Source: Sinorhizobium kostiense
GTDB lineage: Bacteria; Pseudomonadota; Alphaproteobacteria; Rhizobiales; Rhizobiaceae
NCBI RefSeq assembly: GCF_017874595.1
Contig: NZ_JAGILA010000001.1
Location: 806,001-870,000 of the forward strand
Direction of reading: 5' to 3'
Length of the DNA stretch: 64,000 nucleotides
Positions 1-9,105 of this stretch are shown here, piece by piece. The translations under genes and the position numbers were made by a program. Below the pieces are notes generated by a model. That model worked only from the letters and a program-made list of their open reading frames with translations, ran no database searches and was not told the DNA's origin. Numbering within the stretch: the stretch's first letter is position 1; each line of letters opens with the position of its first letter.

Positions 1-1
1 G

Positions 2-313
2 TCGCAGGTCTATGCGCTTGCCGCCCATCTCGGCGTGCCCGAGGAAATCCGGCGCCGCCCGCCCACCACCGACACCTATTCGCTCGAGCAGACGCAGGAG
101 GAGTTCTATTTTTCGCTCCCCTACGATCGAATGGATATCTGCCTCTTTGGCCTGAACAACGGCTTGAGCGCAGAAGATGTCGGCCGCGCGACAGATTTGA
201 CCGCAGTTCAGGTCGAGCGCGTCTGGGCCGACATTGCCGCAAAGCGCAAGGCCACCCGTTACCTGCATCTCGGGCCGCAACTCGTGCAGGCGGTTGAAGA
301 GATTGGCGATTGA
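2..313 (+). CDS. nadE: NAD(+) synthetase, C-terminal part (cut by window start)
   Basis: Open from the first bases of the window, so the N-terminus and the ATP-binding domain are missing. The visible ~103 residues match the C-terminal third of rhizobial ammonia-dependent NAD synthetases: a PTTDTYS segment, then TQEEFYF, and a late KRKATRYLH. The enzyme amidates deamido-NAD to NAD in the cytoplasm. An internal GTG at 35 is not a likely start because the reading frame and family similarity run upstream of it. A 232-base gap separates it from minC, so it is probably not part of the min operon. Assignment rests on remembered family motifs only. Confidence 0.6.
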   Translation, partial: SQVYALAAHLGVPEEIRRRPPTTDTYSLEQTQEEFYFSLPYDRMDICLFGLNNGLSAEDVGRATDLTAVQVERVWADIAAKRKATRYLHLGPQLVQAVEEIGD

Positions 314-545
314 TCTGAGCTCGATAGGCGGAATGGAGTAACTACGGCAGCTGCATTTGCGCTGCCTCCGCCAAAGCGCTCGCTGCTTCTGTCATCTCGC
401 ACCCTCGTTATCATCTTCGTTGAGGCTGTCCGGCCGCAATTTCCGCAGGGTCGGACGTCCGCTCTCCAGCCCCAAGCAGGCTAGGCGGGTTAACCATTTG
501 TTAACCGTGACTCGCCTACATCTTGGCAACGGAAAATTAACGTAG

Positions 546-1295
546 ATGACCAAAGTGCTAACTGACACCCGCTCCATCCGCATCAAGGGCCGCTCGTTCC
601 TGGCGCTGGTGCTTTCGCCGGAGCCTCCGCTCGACGGTTGGCTCGCCCGGCTCGACGATCTAGCCTCGCGTTCCGCGGGGTTTTTCCTGGGGCGGCCGGT
701 GGTGCTCGATGTTGCGGACATCGAGATCGACCGGGCGCAACTCAAGAACCTGATCGATGAACTTGGCAAGCGCAACGTGCGCATCATGGGCATCGAGGGC
801 GGTCGCCCATCGCTTTTCGAGCCCGGCATGCCGCCGGCAATGCGGGGCGGGCGACCGGCTCCCGACGTCGAAGTTCCGACCCTTGAGGCAGGCGCCGACG
901 CGAAGGCGGCGGGGAACAACGAAGCGGCAGCGGTCCCGCAACTTGAGCAGCAATCAGCACGGGCGATCTCGTCGATCGTCATCCGGGAACCTGTGCGCTC
1001 GGGACAGTCGGTGATCTTTCCGGAGGGCGACGTCACCGTCATCGGCTCCGTCGCCTCCGGTGCGGAGATCATCGCCGGCGGTTCGGTTCACATCTACGGG
1101 ACACTCAGGGGGAGGGCGCTGGCAGGGTCCGTCGGCAATTCTTCGGCGCGCATTTTCTGCCGCCGGCTGGAAGCAGAACTGCTGGCAATCGACGGCGTCT
1201 ACAAGACAGCGGAAGACATGGCCCCCAATCTTCGTGGCCAGGCCGTGCAGCTCTGGCTCGAAGGCGATTCGATCATGGCGGAAAGACTTAACTGA
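546..1295 (+). CDS. minC: Septum site-determining protein MinC
   Basis: 249 residues. MinC inhibits FtsZ assembly away from midcell when recruited to the membrane by MinD. The N-terminal ~100 residues are the variable FtsZ-inhibiting domain. A charged Ala-rich linker (~100-150) leads to the conserved C-terminal beta-helix with FPEGDVTVIGSVASGAEI and GGSVHIYGTLRGRALAG, the MinD-binding and dimerisation part. ATG at 546 is the first start after a long AT-richer leader. It is followed at 34 bases by minD and then minE, the standard minCDE order, which makes the assignment very secure. In Sinorhizobium and Brucella this operon is on a secondary replicon (known). Confidence 0.95.
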   Translation: MTKVLTDTRSIRIKGRSFLALVLSPEPPLDGWLARLDDLASRSAGFFLGRPVVLDVADIEIDRAQLKNLIDELGKRNVRIMGIEGGRPSLFEPGMPPAMRGGRPAPDVEVPTLEAGADAKAAGNNEAAAVPQLEQQSARAISSIVIREPVRSGQSVIFPEGDVTVIGSVASGAEIIAGGSVHIYGTLRGRALAGSVGNSSARIFCRRLEAELLAIDGVYKTAEDMAPNLRGQAVQLWLEGDSIMAERLN

Positions 1296-1328
1296 GCCGA
1301 TGTCCGGCCAGCAGACAGGAGCGGGAAG

Positions 1329-2144
1329 ATGGCGAAAGTAATCGTTGTTACATCAGGTAAGGGTGGCGTCGGCAAGACGACGTCGACCGCCGCGCTCGGT
1401 GCGGCGCTGGCGCAGAGAAACGAGAAGACCGTCGTCGTCGATTTCGACGTCGGCCTGCGCAACCTCGATCTCGTGATGGGCGCCGAGCGGCGGGTGGTCT
1501 ACGACCTCGTCAACGTCATTCAGGGCGATGCCAAGCTGCCGCAGGCGCTGATCCGCGACAAGCGGCTGGACACGCTGTTCCTGCTCCCGGCCTCGCAAAC
1601 ACGCGACAAGGACGCCCTGACGCCCGAAGGCGTCGAGCGGGTGATGGCTGAACTCAAGAAGCATTTCGACTGGGTCATCTGCGATAGCCCCGCCGGCATC
1701 GAACGCGGCGCGACGCTCGCCATGCGGCATGCCGACATCGCCGTCATCGTGACCAATCCGGAGGTCTCTTCCGTCCGCGATTCGGACCGCATCATCGGCC
1801 TGCTCGATTCCAAGACCGAACGGGCCGAGCGCGGCGATCGGGTGGAGAAGCACCTGCTCCTTACCCGCTACGACGCAGCCCGTGCCGAGCGCGGCGACAT
1901 GCTCAAGGTCGACGACGTGCTCGAGATCCTGTCGATCCCGCTCATCGGCATCGTTCCGGAAAGCACGGACGTGCTGCGCGCCTCCAACATCGGCGCTCCG
2001 GTGACGCTCGCAGACAGCCGCAGCGCCCCGGCGCTCGCCTATCTCGACGCCGCCCGCCGGCTGACAGGTGAGACGGTCCCGATGACTATTCCGGGCGAAA
2101 AGCGCGGACTGTTTGGCAAAATATTCGGACGGAGGGCAGCATGA
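1329..2144 (+). CDS. minD: Septum site-determining ATPase MinD
   Basis: 271 residues, normal length. Membrane-associated P-loop ATPase of the ParA/MinD family that carries MinC to the pole and is released by MinE. The deviant Walker A motif [11 protein letters not shown] lies at about residues 9-19, with switch and Walker B-type segments around [13 protein letters not shown] and [13 protein letters not shown]. The last residues, [14 protein letters not shown], form the basic amphipathic membrane-targeting helix. The stop overlaps the minE start by 4 bases (ATGA), indicating translational coupling. Confidence 0.97.
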   Translation: MAKVIVVTSGKGGVGKTTSTAALGAALAQRNEKTVVVDFDVGLRNLDLVMGAERRVVYDLVNVIQGDAKLPQALIRDKRLDTLFLLPASQTRDKDALTPEGVERVMAELKKHFDWVICDSPAGIERGATLAMRHADIAVIVTNPEVSSVRDSDRIIGLLDSKTERAERGDRVEKHLLLTRYDAARAERGDMLKVDDVLEILSIPLIGIVPESTDVLRASNIGAPVTLADSRSAPALAYLDAARRLTGETVPMTIPGEKRGLFGKIFGRRAA

Positions 2145-2401
2145 GCATATTCCGTTTCTTCAACAAACAGACGTCTGCGCCGACGGCGCGGGAGCGCCTG
2201 CAGGTGCTGCTCGCCCATGAGCGCGCCTCCGTCGGCCACTCCGATCTCGTGGCGCTGTTGCGCGAGGAAATTCTAGCCGTCATCGCCAAGCATGTTCAGG
2301 TTGACGGCGACAAGGTGAGCGTCAAGATGGACCGCGGGGAGAACGTCTCGACTCTGGAAGTGGATATCGAGATCCCGCTGAAGGCCGTGCGTGCGGCCTG
2401 A
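2141..2401 (+). CDS. minE: Cell division topological specificity factor MinE
   Basis: 86 residues. MinE stimulates the MinD ATPase and drives the pole-to-pole oscillation that restricts MinC to the poles. The N-terminal amphipathic membrane-binding stretch ([10 protein letters not shown]) and anti-MinCD helix ([14 protein letters not shown]) precede the C-terminal dimerisation domain ([21 protein letters not shown]). Its ATG overlaps the minD stop. A GC-rich hairpin 14 bases past the stop probably ends the operon. Confidence 0.96.
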   Translation: MSIFRFFNKQTSAPTARERLQVLLAHERASVGHSDLVALLREEILAVIAKHVQVDGDKVSVKMDRGENVSTLEVDIEIPLKAVRAA

Positions 2402-2414
2402 GACACTAGAGCGT

Positions 2415-2436
2415 CGCGCGTCTTTTCAGACGCGCG
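2415..2436 (+). terminator. GC-rich hairpin after minE (RIME-type palindrome)
   Basis: Nine-base perfect arms CGCGCGTCT (2415-2423) and AGACGCGCG (2428-2436) around TTTC. The stem closely resembles the inner palindrome of the RIME-like repeats elsewhere in the window, so it may be a RIME fragment reused as a transcription end. No U-tract follows. Confidence 0.5.
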
Positions 2437-2548
2437 GCACAGTGATCTTTGAATCTGCGCGTCGAGCTTTCCGATATTTCGGTTTCGGTTCTCGGGTCGA
2501 TGCGCAAGACCAGCGGCCGGCAGTACCGGCCGTCGTTTGAAGGCTGCG

Positions 2549-3223
2549 TCAGAGAACGCAGCCGCACCGCGCCGAACGGGCATAGGTGATGAGTTCGGCT
2601 CGCCGGCTGCGTCCGTCGGTGAGGAACTCGTCGATTGCCGCCGCCACCACGTCGGGCCGATGGCGCGCCCAATGGCCGAGGCCGTGGAGGGCAGCCTCCT
2701 GACATGCAACCGACTCAAGCCGCAGCGTTCGGCTCATCACATCGATCGCTGTCCGCTGCAGGAGGTCGCAGTCCGGATCGTCGGGTAGCGCCAGGCACGG
2801 AAACTCATCCCACCACATGTAGCAGACGCCGTTCAACGGCGCCGCGCCGGCTTCGTCGATGTGACCCAGGATAGGGGCACAGCGCGGAGCGAAGAGCTCC
2901 GCGAAGACGCCCTCGATCGCTTCGATGCAGTGCAGGCGCGCAGCCATCGGCGTGGCTCTGCTGTAGAACCAACCGTTGTCGCCTGATGCACTGGTGCTCA
3001 GCAGATAGGTGAGCCCTTGAGCGATCTGCGCATCGGAAAAGCCGGCGAGAGACCGCTCGATTGTCGAAAAGAGCCGGGTGAAGTGTTCGATCGCCATAGG
3101 CGGCTGGGGATCCCACCAAGGAGGGTCTTCGTCGAAGAACCAGGGATAGCCGTGCGGCCGGACGGGCGGGCCAAAGGCGTGCTGTAGCCAGGCATCATAA
3201 CTCAGGTCCGACACGGCTGGCAT
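2549..3223 (-). CDS. Conserved protein of unknown function
   Basis: 224 residues, soluble, no signal peptide or transmembrane segment. I do not recognise a family. It is rich in aromatic and acidic residues near the N-terminus (PWFFDEDPPWWDPQPP) and looks mostly helical. ATG at 3223 is preferred to the upstream ATG at 3292 because a GGGGAT sequence sits just before it and because this start leaves a clean 59-base gap from the upstream monooxygenase gene. It may be cotranscribed with that gene. Near the C-terminus is a Cys-Gly-Cys. Confidence 0.7.
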   Translation of the reverse strand: MPAVSDLSYDAWLQHAFGPPVRPHGYPWFFDEDPPWWDPQPPMAIEHFTRLFSTIERSLAGFSDAQIAQGLTYLLSTSASGDNGWFYSRATPMAARLHCIEAIEGVFAELFAPRCAPILGHIDEAGAAPLNGVCYMWWDEFPCLALPDDPDCDLLQRTAIDVMSRTLRLESVACQEAALHGLGHWARHRPDVVAAAIDEFLTDGRSRRAELITYARSARCGCVL

Positions 3224-3282
3224 TCCGATCCCCAGCTGATGGTTGTTGCCGTCGCAAAGCGTTTGTGCGCCCAAGCGCGCCT

Positions 3283-4305
3283 TTACCGCCAACCAAGGGC
3301 CGGGGCGACATGGGTCAGTATTGCTTCGATCACATGAGCGTTATAGTCGACGCCTAGCTGGTTGGGCACCGTCAGAAGCAGCGTGTCGGCCTCGGCAATG
3401 GCCTCATCTTTCGCCAACTGCTCGACAAGGACGTCCGGCTCGGCGGCGTAGCTTCTACCAAAGATTGCCCGCGTCTTCTCGTCTATGAAGCCGATCTTAT
3501 CCTCATTCTCGTCGCCGTAACCGAAATAAGCGCGGTCGCGGTCGTTGACGAGCGCGAAGATGCTGCGGCTGACGGACACCCGCGGCTCGCGTTCATGGCC
3601 CGCCGCCGTCCATGCCTCGCGGAACGCCCGGATCTGATCGGCCTGCTGAATGTGGAAGGGAAGACCACTTTCGTCGTCCTTGAGCGTGGAACTCTGCAGG
3701 TTCATGCCGAGCCCGGCCGCCCAGACCGCGGTGGCGTTCGAGCCGGCGCCCCACCAGATACGCTCGCGAAGGCCCTCGGAATGGGGCTCCAGGCGCAGGA
3801 GTCCTGGCGGATTGGGGAACATCGGCCGAGGATTGGGCTCAGCAAATCCTTTGCCGCGCAGCACCTCGAGCAGCACCTCCGTGCGCCGACGGGCCATGTC
3901 GCTGTCGCTCTCACCCTCGGCAGGCGCGTAGCCGAAATAACGCCATCCGTCGATCACCTGTTCGGGAGATCCGCGGCTGATGCCGAGTTGCAGGCGACCG
4001 CCCGCGATTATGTCGGCCGCGCCTGCGTCTTCGACCATGTAAAGCGGGTTTTCATATCGCATGTCGATCACCGCCGTGCCGATCTCGATGCGGCTCGTCT
4101 TGGCCCCCACGGCGGCGAGCAGCGGAAACGGTGAAGCGAGCTGACGGGCAAAGTGGTGCACGCGGAAATAGGCCCCGTCCGCCCCGAGTTCCTCTGCCGC
4201 AACGGCAAGCTCGATCGACTGCAGGATGGCATCGGAGGCGGAACGCGTTTGCGACTGCGGTGAGGGCGTCCAGTGCCCGAACGAAAGGAAACCGATCTTC
4301 TTCAT
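3283..4305 (-). CDS. LLM-class flavin-dependent oxidoreductase (bacterial luciferase-like)
   Basis: 340 residues. Family members use reduced FMN and oxygen to oxidise a small substrate; the substrate here cannot be told. Visible family features are MKKIGFLSFGHW at the N-terminus, GADGAYFRVHHF around residues 43-54, RIEIGTAVIDMRYENP near 75-90, and the flavin/active-site region GRLQLGISRGSPEQV near 115-130. ATG at 4305 is preferred to 4338 because the family starts at the first beta strand (MKKIGFL). It lies upstream of the unknown protein in the same direction. Alternative: an alkanal- or nitrilotriacetate-type monooxygenase. Confidence 0.85.
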   Translation of the reverse strand: MKKIGFLSFGHWTPSPQSQTRSASDAILQSIELAVAAEELGADGAYFRVHHFARQLASPFPLLAAVGAKTSRIEIGTAVIDMRYENPLYMVEDAGAADIIAGGRLQLGISRGSPEQVIDGWRYFGYAPAEGESDSDMARRRTEVLLEVLRGKGFAEPNPRPMFPNPPGLLRLEPHSEGLRERIWWGAGSNATAVWAAGLGMNLQSSTLKDDESGLPFHIQQADQIRAFREAWTAAGHEREPRVSVSRSIFALVNDRDRAYFGYGDENEDKIGFIDEKTRAIFGRSYAAEPDVLVEQLAKDEAIAEADTLLLTVPNQLGVDYNAHVIEAILTHVAPALGWR

Positions 4306-4406
4306 GATTATGGTGCTCGTTGGTTTGCCGGACTTCATGGCACAAATAGCGCCGGGGACAAAGATGTCACCGTGAGACTCGTCCCTGCTGTCGACGTGTC
4401 TTGGCG

Positions 4407-5525
4407 CTATCCTTCAAAGCGGCCGCCAATAAGCCGGCTCCAATGTTCTCCGGCGAGGCCGTTGAGGAAGGCTTGTGAGCGGCGGAAGGCGGCGAGGAGT
4501 TGTTCGTCGCGTGAATGGACCACGGTCGAGGCGGCGTGGACGAAGCCGATGCGGCGGCCCATCATGGCTTCGAGCAGCGCCGGCTGGGTTCGACCACGCA
4601 CTCCCGCCGCGCCGCGAGCGGCGGCGTGGTCGATCAGGCAGTCGAGGACGGGCCCGGCTTGCCCCGGCAGCGCAAGGATTTGAAGAACGTGGGCGATGCC
4701 GCCGGGCCGCACATGGTAGAAGAAGGCGCCAACGGGTGCGCCGGTGCGGGTTTTGATCGCTGCAAGCACCGGCTCGCCATAGACCGGCTTCTCCACCGCT
4801 TCCCTGAGAATGTGCTCGAACTGGCCGTCGGCCCACGCCGGCTGCAGGGCAAATTGCCTGATCAGGAGTTGGAAGAGCTCCGCGAAGCTCTCCCGGCCGA
4901 TGTCGGTCACCTGGAGCGCCCCCGGCGTGCCGGCCTCTGCAGGAACGCCGGACCAGCGAAGCTCTCCCCGGTTCATCTTGCCGCGATGCCGCCCGTCGAA
5001 GGCGCGCGCCAGCGGCGCCAGGACGCGCGCGGGGCGGAGTCGCCGAGCGACGAGATCGAGCGCGAAAGAGGCGGGCCGGACGACGCGCACCCAGTCGAGG
5101 CTGTATTGCGGCAGAACGATACCGCGCAGCCGCGTCCACATCTGCATGGAGACTTCGCTGGCGGTCTCGCTGAAGGAAAGATCCTGCGGACCGGCGAGAA
5201 AGGCCTTCAGGAGCCGCGCACCGGCCAGCGGGTCGCTCTCGCGATCCTCGACCATCAGTGAACCGCAAATCGCCGCGCGCAGTCGCCGGCCCTCATAGGA
5301 CATAGGCAATACATTGACGCCGACGAAGCCTGAGATCCGCCCGGCGTCGTTGACGTGAACGAGCGGCGTGATCTGCGGATCGCAACCAGGCGCTTCGAGG
5401 TAGTGGTGCCGCAGATATTCGGTAAGGGGCGGCGGAGGCGCCGCGTCGCTGTGCCGGAAGACCTTTTGAAAAAGAGTTGCGATGGCGGGGATGTCTTGCG
5501 CCGCGAGCGGACGGATGTCGCTCAT
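4407..5525 (-). CDS. GNAT-like acyltransferase (paralogue of 7758-8906)
   Basis: 372 residues, soluble. The N-terminal IRPLAAQDIPAIATLFQKVFR resembles the first strand and helix of GNAT acyltransferases, and the C-terminal half has a second GNAT-like fold region (GAPVGAFFYHVRPGG). It aligns by eye end to end with the protein at 7758-8906: both have VFR then D..KHYL/EYLRHHYL, a SFSETASEVS / CFSDSSSPVS segment, ILPQYSLDW / ILPIHSLEW, and LAGEHWSRL / LASESWSRL at the end. The ATG at 5525 overlaps the stop of the methyltransferase gene (ATGA). The longer form from 5621 would run deep into that gene. The role is probably acylation of an amino sugar or lipid-linked intermediate (inference). Confidence 0.7.
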   Translation of the reverse strand: MSDIRPLAAQDIPAIATLFQKVFRHSDAAPPPPLTEYLRHHYLEAPGCDPQITPLVHVNDAGRISGFVGVNVLPMSYEGRRLRAAICGSLMVEDRESDPLAGARLLKAFLAGPQDLSFSETASEVSMQMWTRLRGIVLPQYSLDWVRVVRPASFALDLVARRLRPARVLAPLARAFDGRHRGKMNRGELRWSGVPAEAGTPGALQVTDIGRESFAELFQLLIRQFALQPAWADGQFEHILREAVEKPVYGEPVLAAIKTRTGAPVGAFFYHVRPGGIAHVLQILALPGQAGPVLDCLIDHAAARGAAGVRGRTQPALLEAMMGRRIGFVHAASTVVHSRDEQLLAAFRRSQAFLNGLAGEHWSRLIGGRFEG

Positions 5526-6238
5526 CTCACATGACCTTCCCCGCCCCCGCCGAGCTTGCGGGTGATCGCCACGCGCGGCCTGCCGACCGCGTCTTCGGCA
5601 AAATGGACCGGTTCGTAACATTTCGCGCGGGCAAGCAACGCGGCTGCCTGCCGATCCTGCCCTTCCCCGAACTCGAAGAGCAGCCAGCCGCCCGGCTTCA
5701 GGAAAGGAGCCGCTTCGCGGGCCAGCCGCTGGTGGATGGAGATGCCGTAGGGCCCGCCGTCGAAGGCCTCACGCGGCTCATGCTCGAGCAGGTGCGCACT
5801 ATCGCTTTCGAGGCGGGCCGTCGAAATATAGGGAGGGTTGCAGACGATCATGTCCACCGCGCCTTCGAGCCCCTCGCCGCTCAGGGCCCCAAAGAGATCG
5901 CCCTGCTTGATCAGGACGCGATCCTGAAGCGAGAGGCACGCCGCGTTGCGGCGAGCGAGCGCAACTGTGCTGTCGGTCAGGTCCGCGCCCCAGACCTCAG
6001 CCCTGGGGATCTCCGCCGCGATCCCGAGTGCAAGATTCCCGGAACCGCAGCACATGTCGACGACGGTTGGCGTCTCCGCCAATTCGCGGAGGATCGCAAC
6101 CGCGCTTCGACCGAGTAGCTCGGTCTCTTCGCGGGGCACCAGCACGTCCGGTGCAAGTTCGAGTTCTATGCCCATGAAGCGGACAAGGTGGGGCGAATAG
6201 CCGTCGGCCCGGTCCTGATGCTTATCGTCCCGCAGCAC
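5522..6238 (-). CDS. PrmC/HemK-like SAM-dependent methyltransferase
   Basis: 238 residues. Class I methyltransferase fold with the glycine-rich SAM loop VVDMCCGSGNLALGIA, the acidic strand end (VWGADL) and the catalytic NPPYIS motif of N5-glutamine/N6-adenine type enzymes. VPREETELL corresponds to the PrmC signature VPRPDTE. The start is set at the GTG at 6238 because AAGGAG lies 5 bases before it. An in-frame ATG at 6328 has no good ribosome site and would add non-family sequence. It heads a two-gene reverse operon with the GNAT-like gene and is divergent from the flippase. Housekeeping PrmC normally lies beside prfA; here the neighbourhood suggests a specialised paralogue. Confidence 0.8.
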   Translation of the reverse strand: MLRDDKHQDRADGYSPHLVRFMGIELELAPDVLVPREETELLGRSAVAILRELAETPTVVDMCCGSGNLALGIAAEIPRAEVWGADLTDSTVALARRNAACLSLQDRVLIKQGDLFGALSGEGLEGAVDMIVCNPPYISTARLESDSAHLLEHEPREAFDGGPYGISIHQRLAREAAPFLKPGGWLLFEFGEGQDRQAAALLARAKCYEPVHFAEDAVGRPRVAITRKLGGGGEGHVR

Positions 6239-6438
6239 GAGTGCTCCTTCGGTTGTCGGTGGTGCCTTGGTGCCGCGGACACTAGCGCACTGAGGTAAAC
6301 GGAAGCTGAAATGCAATTGACCGGCCATGTTAACCGGCCAATCATCTCTCGGCGCTAAGTTGCGCCGCAGCCACGAGAGCAGGCTGGCAGTGAAGCCTGC
6401 CCAAGCTGAGACCCTGAATACCAAGCAAGGCGGATTGG

Positions 6439-7761
6439 ATGGCATCGGAGGGCATTACGGAAGCGAGAGGGGTAAAGGCCCTTCTGCCGATGCTGCTTTC
6501 CTATGCGGCATCCGGCGGCAGTCTCGTCATCAGTTCGGCCGCCCAACTCCTCACCTTCGCCATACTGGCGCGCTGGCTTGGCGTCCACGAATTCGGTGTC
6601 TTCGTCGCGATTACCGCCGTCGCCAACATCGCCGTTCACTTGTGCGGACTGGGCGCGATGGAAAGCCTGGTGCGCCGTGTCGCCCGCGACAGAGGCGTGT
6701 ATCCGGACATGCTCGGTCACAACATCCTCCTGACGGCTGGCAGCGGATTGCTTCTCGTCGTCATTGGAGCCGTGATCCTGCCGTTCTTCTTCACTCTGGC
6801 GGACGGTACCGTCATAAATATTGCGGTGGTGATGCTGATGCTCGTCACCAACATCGCGCTCGTTCGGGTGATCGTGCTGGCCGAGCAGATATTCATCGCT
6901 CACTCCGATTTCGCCTCCGCCAACAAGGTGGTCGTCGGCTTTGCCATGGCGCGGACGATAGCGGCTGCGCTCGCCTGTATCGCCTTCGGCGTCTCGACGG
7001 TGGCCGCCTGGGCCGTCTCGCAGTTCGTGTGCCACGTCCTCGTTGCGTTTGCCTGCCTCTCGGCACTCAAGCGCCTGGGCAAGCCGCGCTATCGCATCGT
7101 GCGGGAGGAGATTCCACAGGGCCTTTACTTTGCCGTTCCCTTCATCTTGCGTGCGCTGAGGCAGAATGCCGACCTTCTGGTTCTGAGCCTTGTCACCACC
7201 GCAGAGATCGTCTCGAGCTACAGCGTCGCCCGCCGGATGCTGGAGAGCAGCTACCTTTCGGTAGACGCGCTCAATCGGCTCGTCTATCCCGGTTCCGCCA
7301 GGGTGTCCGCCGCCGGATTGCATCACGCCTTCGAGCGTGTGCTGCGGGTGCTTGCCGCAGCAACGGTCATCGGCTTTGCGGCCGCGGTGACAGTCTTCCT
7401 GCTCGCGCCGATCCTGCCCTATCTTTTCGGGGAGGACTATGTCTCCCTGGTCGGATTCGTGAAAACCCTTTGCTGGGTCGTCGTGCCGCTCGCCATCTGG
7501 TCCGTGGCGATGGAGGCGCTTGGCGCCTCGGGCTATCACGCGCCGCGGGCAACGGTGATGGGTCTTGGTAGCGTCGCCGGTGCTTGCCTTGCCGCTTGGT
7601 CGAGTTGGTATGCGCCGCCCGCCGGAACATTCCTTTCATTCTACGTCATCGAAATTGCGATGGTCGCCGGCGCCTGGGGCGTCTTCCTGCACTTCGTACG
7701 GCGCGACCGCGAGAGCGCCGCCGCCGGGCCGGCGCTCGCGGCCAGCGAGGCCGGCGCATGA
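6439..7761 (+). CDS. Polysaccharide flippase (Wzx/MATE-like, MOP superfamily)
   Basis: 440 residues, about 12-14 hydrophobic helices starting near residue 15. MOP-family flippases move undecaprenyl-linked repeat units across the inner membrane. The N-terminal GGSLVISSAAQLLTFAILARWLG is typical of these proteins, and conserved charged residues follow (RVARDRGVYPDMLGHN). The first gene of the rightward polysaccharide operon, 200 bases from the divergent methyltransferase. Its stop overlaps the next start by ATGA. Family secure; substrate unknown. Confidence 0.85.
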   Translation: MASEGITEARGVKALLPMLLSYAASGGSLVISSAAQLLTFAILARWLGVHEFGVFVAITAVANIAVHLCGLGAMESLVRRVARDRGVYPDMLGHNILLTAGSGLLLVVIGAVILPFFFTLADGTVINIAVVMLMLVTNIALVRVIVLAEQIFIAHSDFASANKVVVGFAMARTIAAALACIAFGVSTVAAWAVSQFVCHVLVAFACLSALKRLGKPRYRIVREEIPQGLYFAVPFILRALRQNADLLVLSLVTTAEIVSSYSVARRMLESSYLSVDALNRLVYPGSARVSAAGLHHAFERVLRVLAAATVIGFAAAVTVFLLAPILPYLFGEDYVSLVGFVKTLCWVVVPLAIWSVAMEALGASGYHAPRATVMGLGSVAGACLAAWSSWYAPPAGTFLSFYVIEIAMVAGAWGVFLHFVRRDRESAAAGPALAASEAGA

Positions 7762-8906
7762 CCGTCGATCTCTTGACGGCGCGATCCTTCGCGGCGGCCG
7801 AAGGCTATGGTCCGCGCAAGTCATCGGTCCGTGCTTTGGAGAAAGCCGACCTTCCGGCGGTCGCGGAATTGTTCAGCAAGGTATTTCGCCAGCGGAACTG
7901 CGAGCCCGGCGACGATCTGAAGCATTACCTGGAAACCGTCTTCTTCGGCAGCCCGCATTTCAGGCCGGAACATGGAAGCGTGTTGCATGAGAACGGCGAT
8001 GGCGGAATCGACAGCGCTATTCTCTCGGTGCCTATGCAGTTCACGGTGCACGGCCGGCAGATCGTCGCGCGCCTTCTCTGCGCCTTCATGGTCGACGGCA
8101 AGTTGGGCGCTGCGGGAGCAGCACGGCTTGCACGCACCGTGCGGGCAGCGCGCCAGGAGATGTGCTTCTCCGACAGCTCCTCGCCAGTGAGCGCCGACCA
8201 TTGTACTGCCGGTGGCGGGATAATTCTGCCGATCCACAGCCTTGAGTGGCGGCGTTCCTTCCGCCCACTTGTCGCCGCCGCGCTGCTTGCCGGGCGTCAG
8301 ATTCCTGCCCTGGTATCTCGTCCCATGATCCGCATCCTCGGGCTGGCCGATCGGGCGCTTCGTCGATGGCGGCCTTCCCTCAAGGCCAGTGCTGCAGCCG
8401 GATTGCGGACCGAAGCCGCGAGCCTGGACGCCTTCTTCCAATGCGCAGCGCCGATGCTTGAGCGATTTTCGATCCGCCCGACCTGGTCCAAAAGTGAATT
8501 CGACTGGCTGGTTCAGGTCGCGTCACTGAACCGGAGCCTGGGGGTGCTGCAGTCAAGGGTCGTGCGCACCGCGGAGGGCAGGACGATCGGCGCCTTTCTC
8601 TTTTTCGGAAAGGCGAACAGGACAGCCAATGTGCTCAACATTCTCTGTGAGGAGGGGCGGGAACTCGACGTTACGGCCGCAATGTTCGCCAGCCTCGACG
8701 AAGAGGGTTACGCCGTTGCCCGGGGGATGGGCCAGCCATTCCTGATGAACGCAATCTCACGTCAGCGCTGGCTCTCCTTCCGGCATCGGGGCTACTTCTG
8801 CATGGTGACCCGCCACACCGACCTCAGGGAGGCAGCATTGCGAAACGACATCTATATCGGCGGGCTCGCGTCGGAAAGTTGGAGCCGGCTCCTGACGGAT
8901 TTCTAA
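7758..8906 (+). CDS. GNAT-like acyltransferase (paralogue of 4407-5525)
   Basis: 382 residues, soluble. Same architecture as the protein at 4407-5525: a GNAT-like N-terminus (SSVRALEKADLPAVAELFSKVFR), a central CFSDSSSPVSA segment, ILPIHSLEW, and a closing GGLASESWSRL. ATG at 7758 overlaps the flippase stop (ATGA). The longer in-frame extension back to 7584 lies inside the flippase gene and is rejected. Coupling to a flippase points to modification of the lipid-linked repeat unit or polymer (inference). An O- or N-acyltransferase is most likely, but no catalytic residue can be named with confidence. Confidence 0.7.
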   Translation: MTVDLLTARSFAAAEGYGPRKSSVRALEKADLPAVAELFSKVFRQRNCEPGDDLKHYLETVFFGSPHFRPEHGSVLHENGDGGIDSAILSVPMQFTVHGRQIVARLLCAFMVDGKLGAAGAARLARTVRAARQEMCFSDSSSPVSADHCTAGGGIILPIHSLEWRRSFRPLVAAALLAGRQIPALVSRPMIRILGLADRALRRWRPSLKASAAAGLRTEAASLDAFFQCAAPMLERFSIRPTWSKSEFDWLVQVASLNRSLGVLQSRVVRTAEGRTIGAFLFFGKANRTANVLNILCEEGRELDVTAAMFASLDEEGYAVARGMGQPFLMNAISRQRWLSFRHRGYFCMVTRHTDLREAALRNDIYIGGLASESWSRLLTDF

Positions 8907-9105
8907 CTCGCGTCTGCCCGGGCGTTCAGAACCAACGCTAAGGGCGGAAGCGCGAGACGCAAGCGCGTGAAGCCGCGCCGTGACAAAGGTTACCGAGCAC
9001 CGGCTTGGCTTAACGGATTGTTCACCGTGCCGCCCTACTTCTTAACGATCACTGCGCGTGGCAGGCAAGCTCCTGTGAGATCAGGAGCATGCGTGGGGAA
9101 AACGG

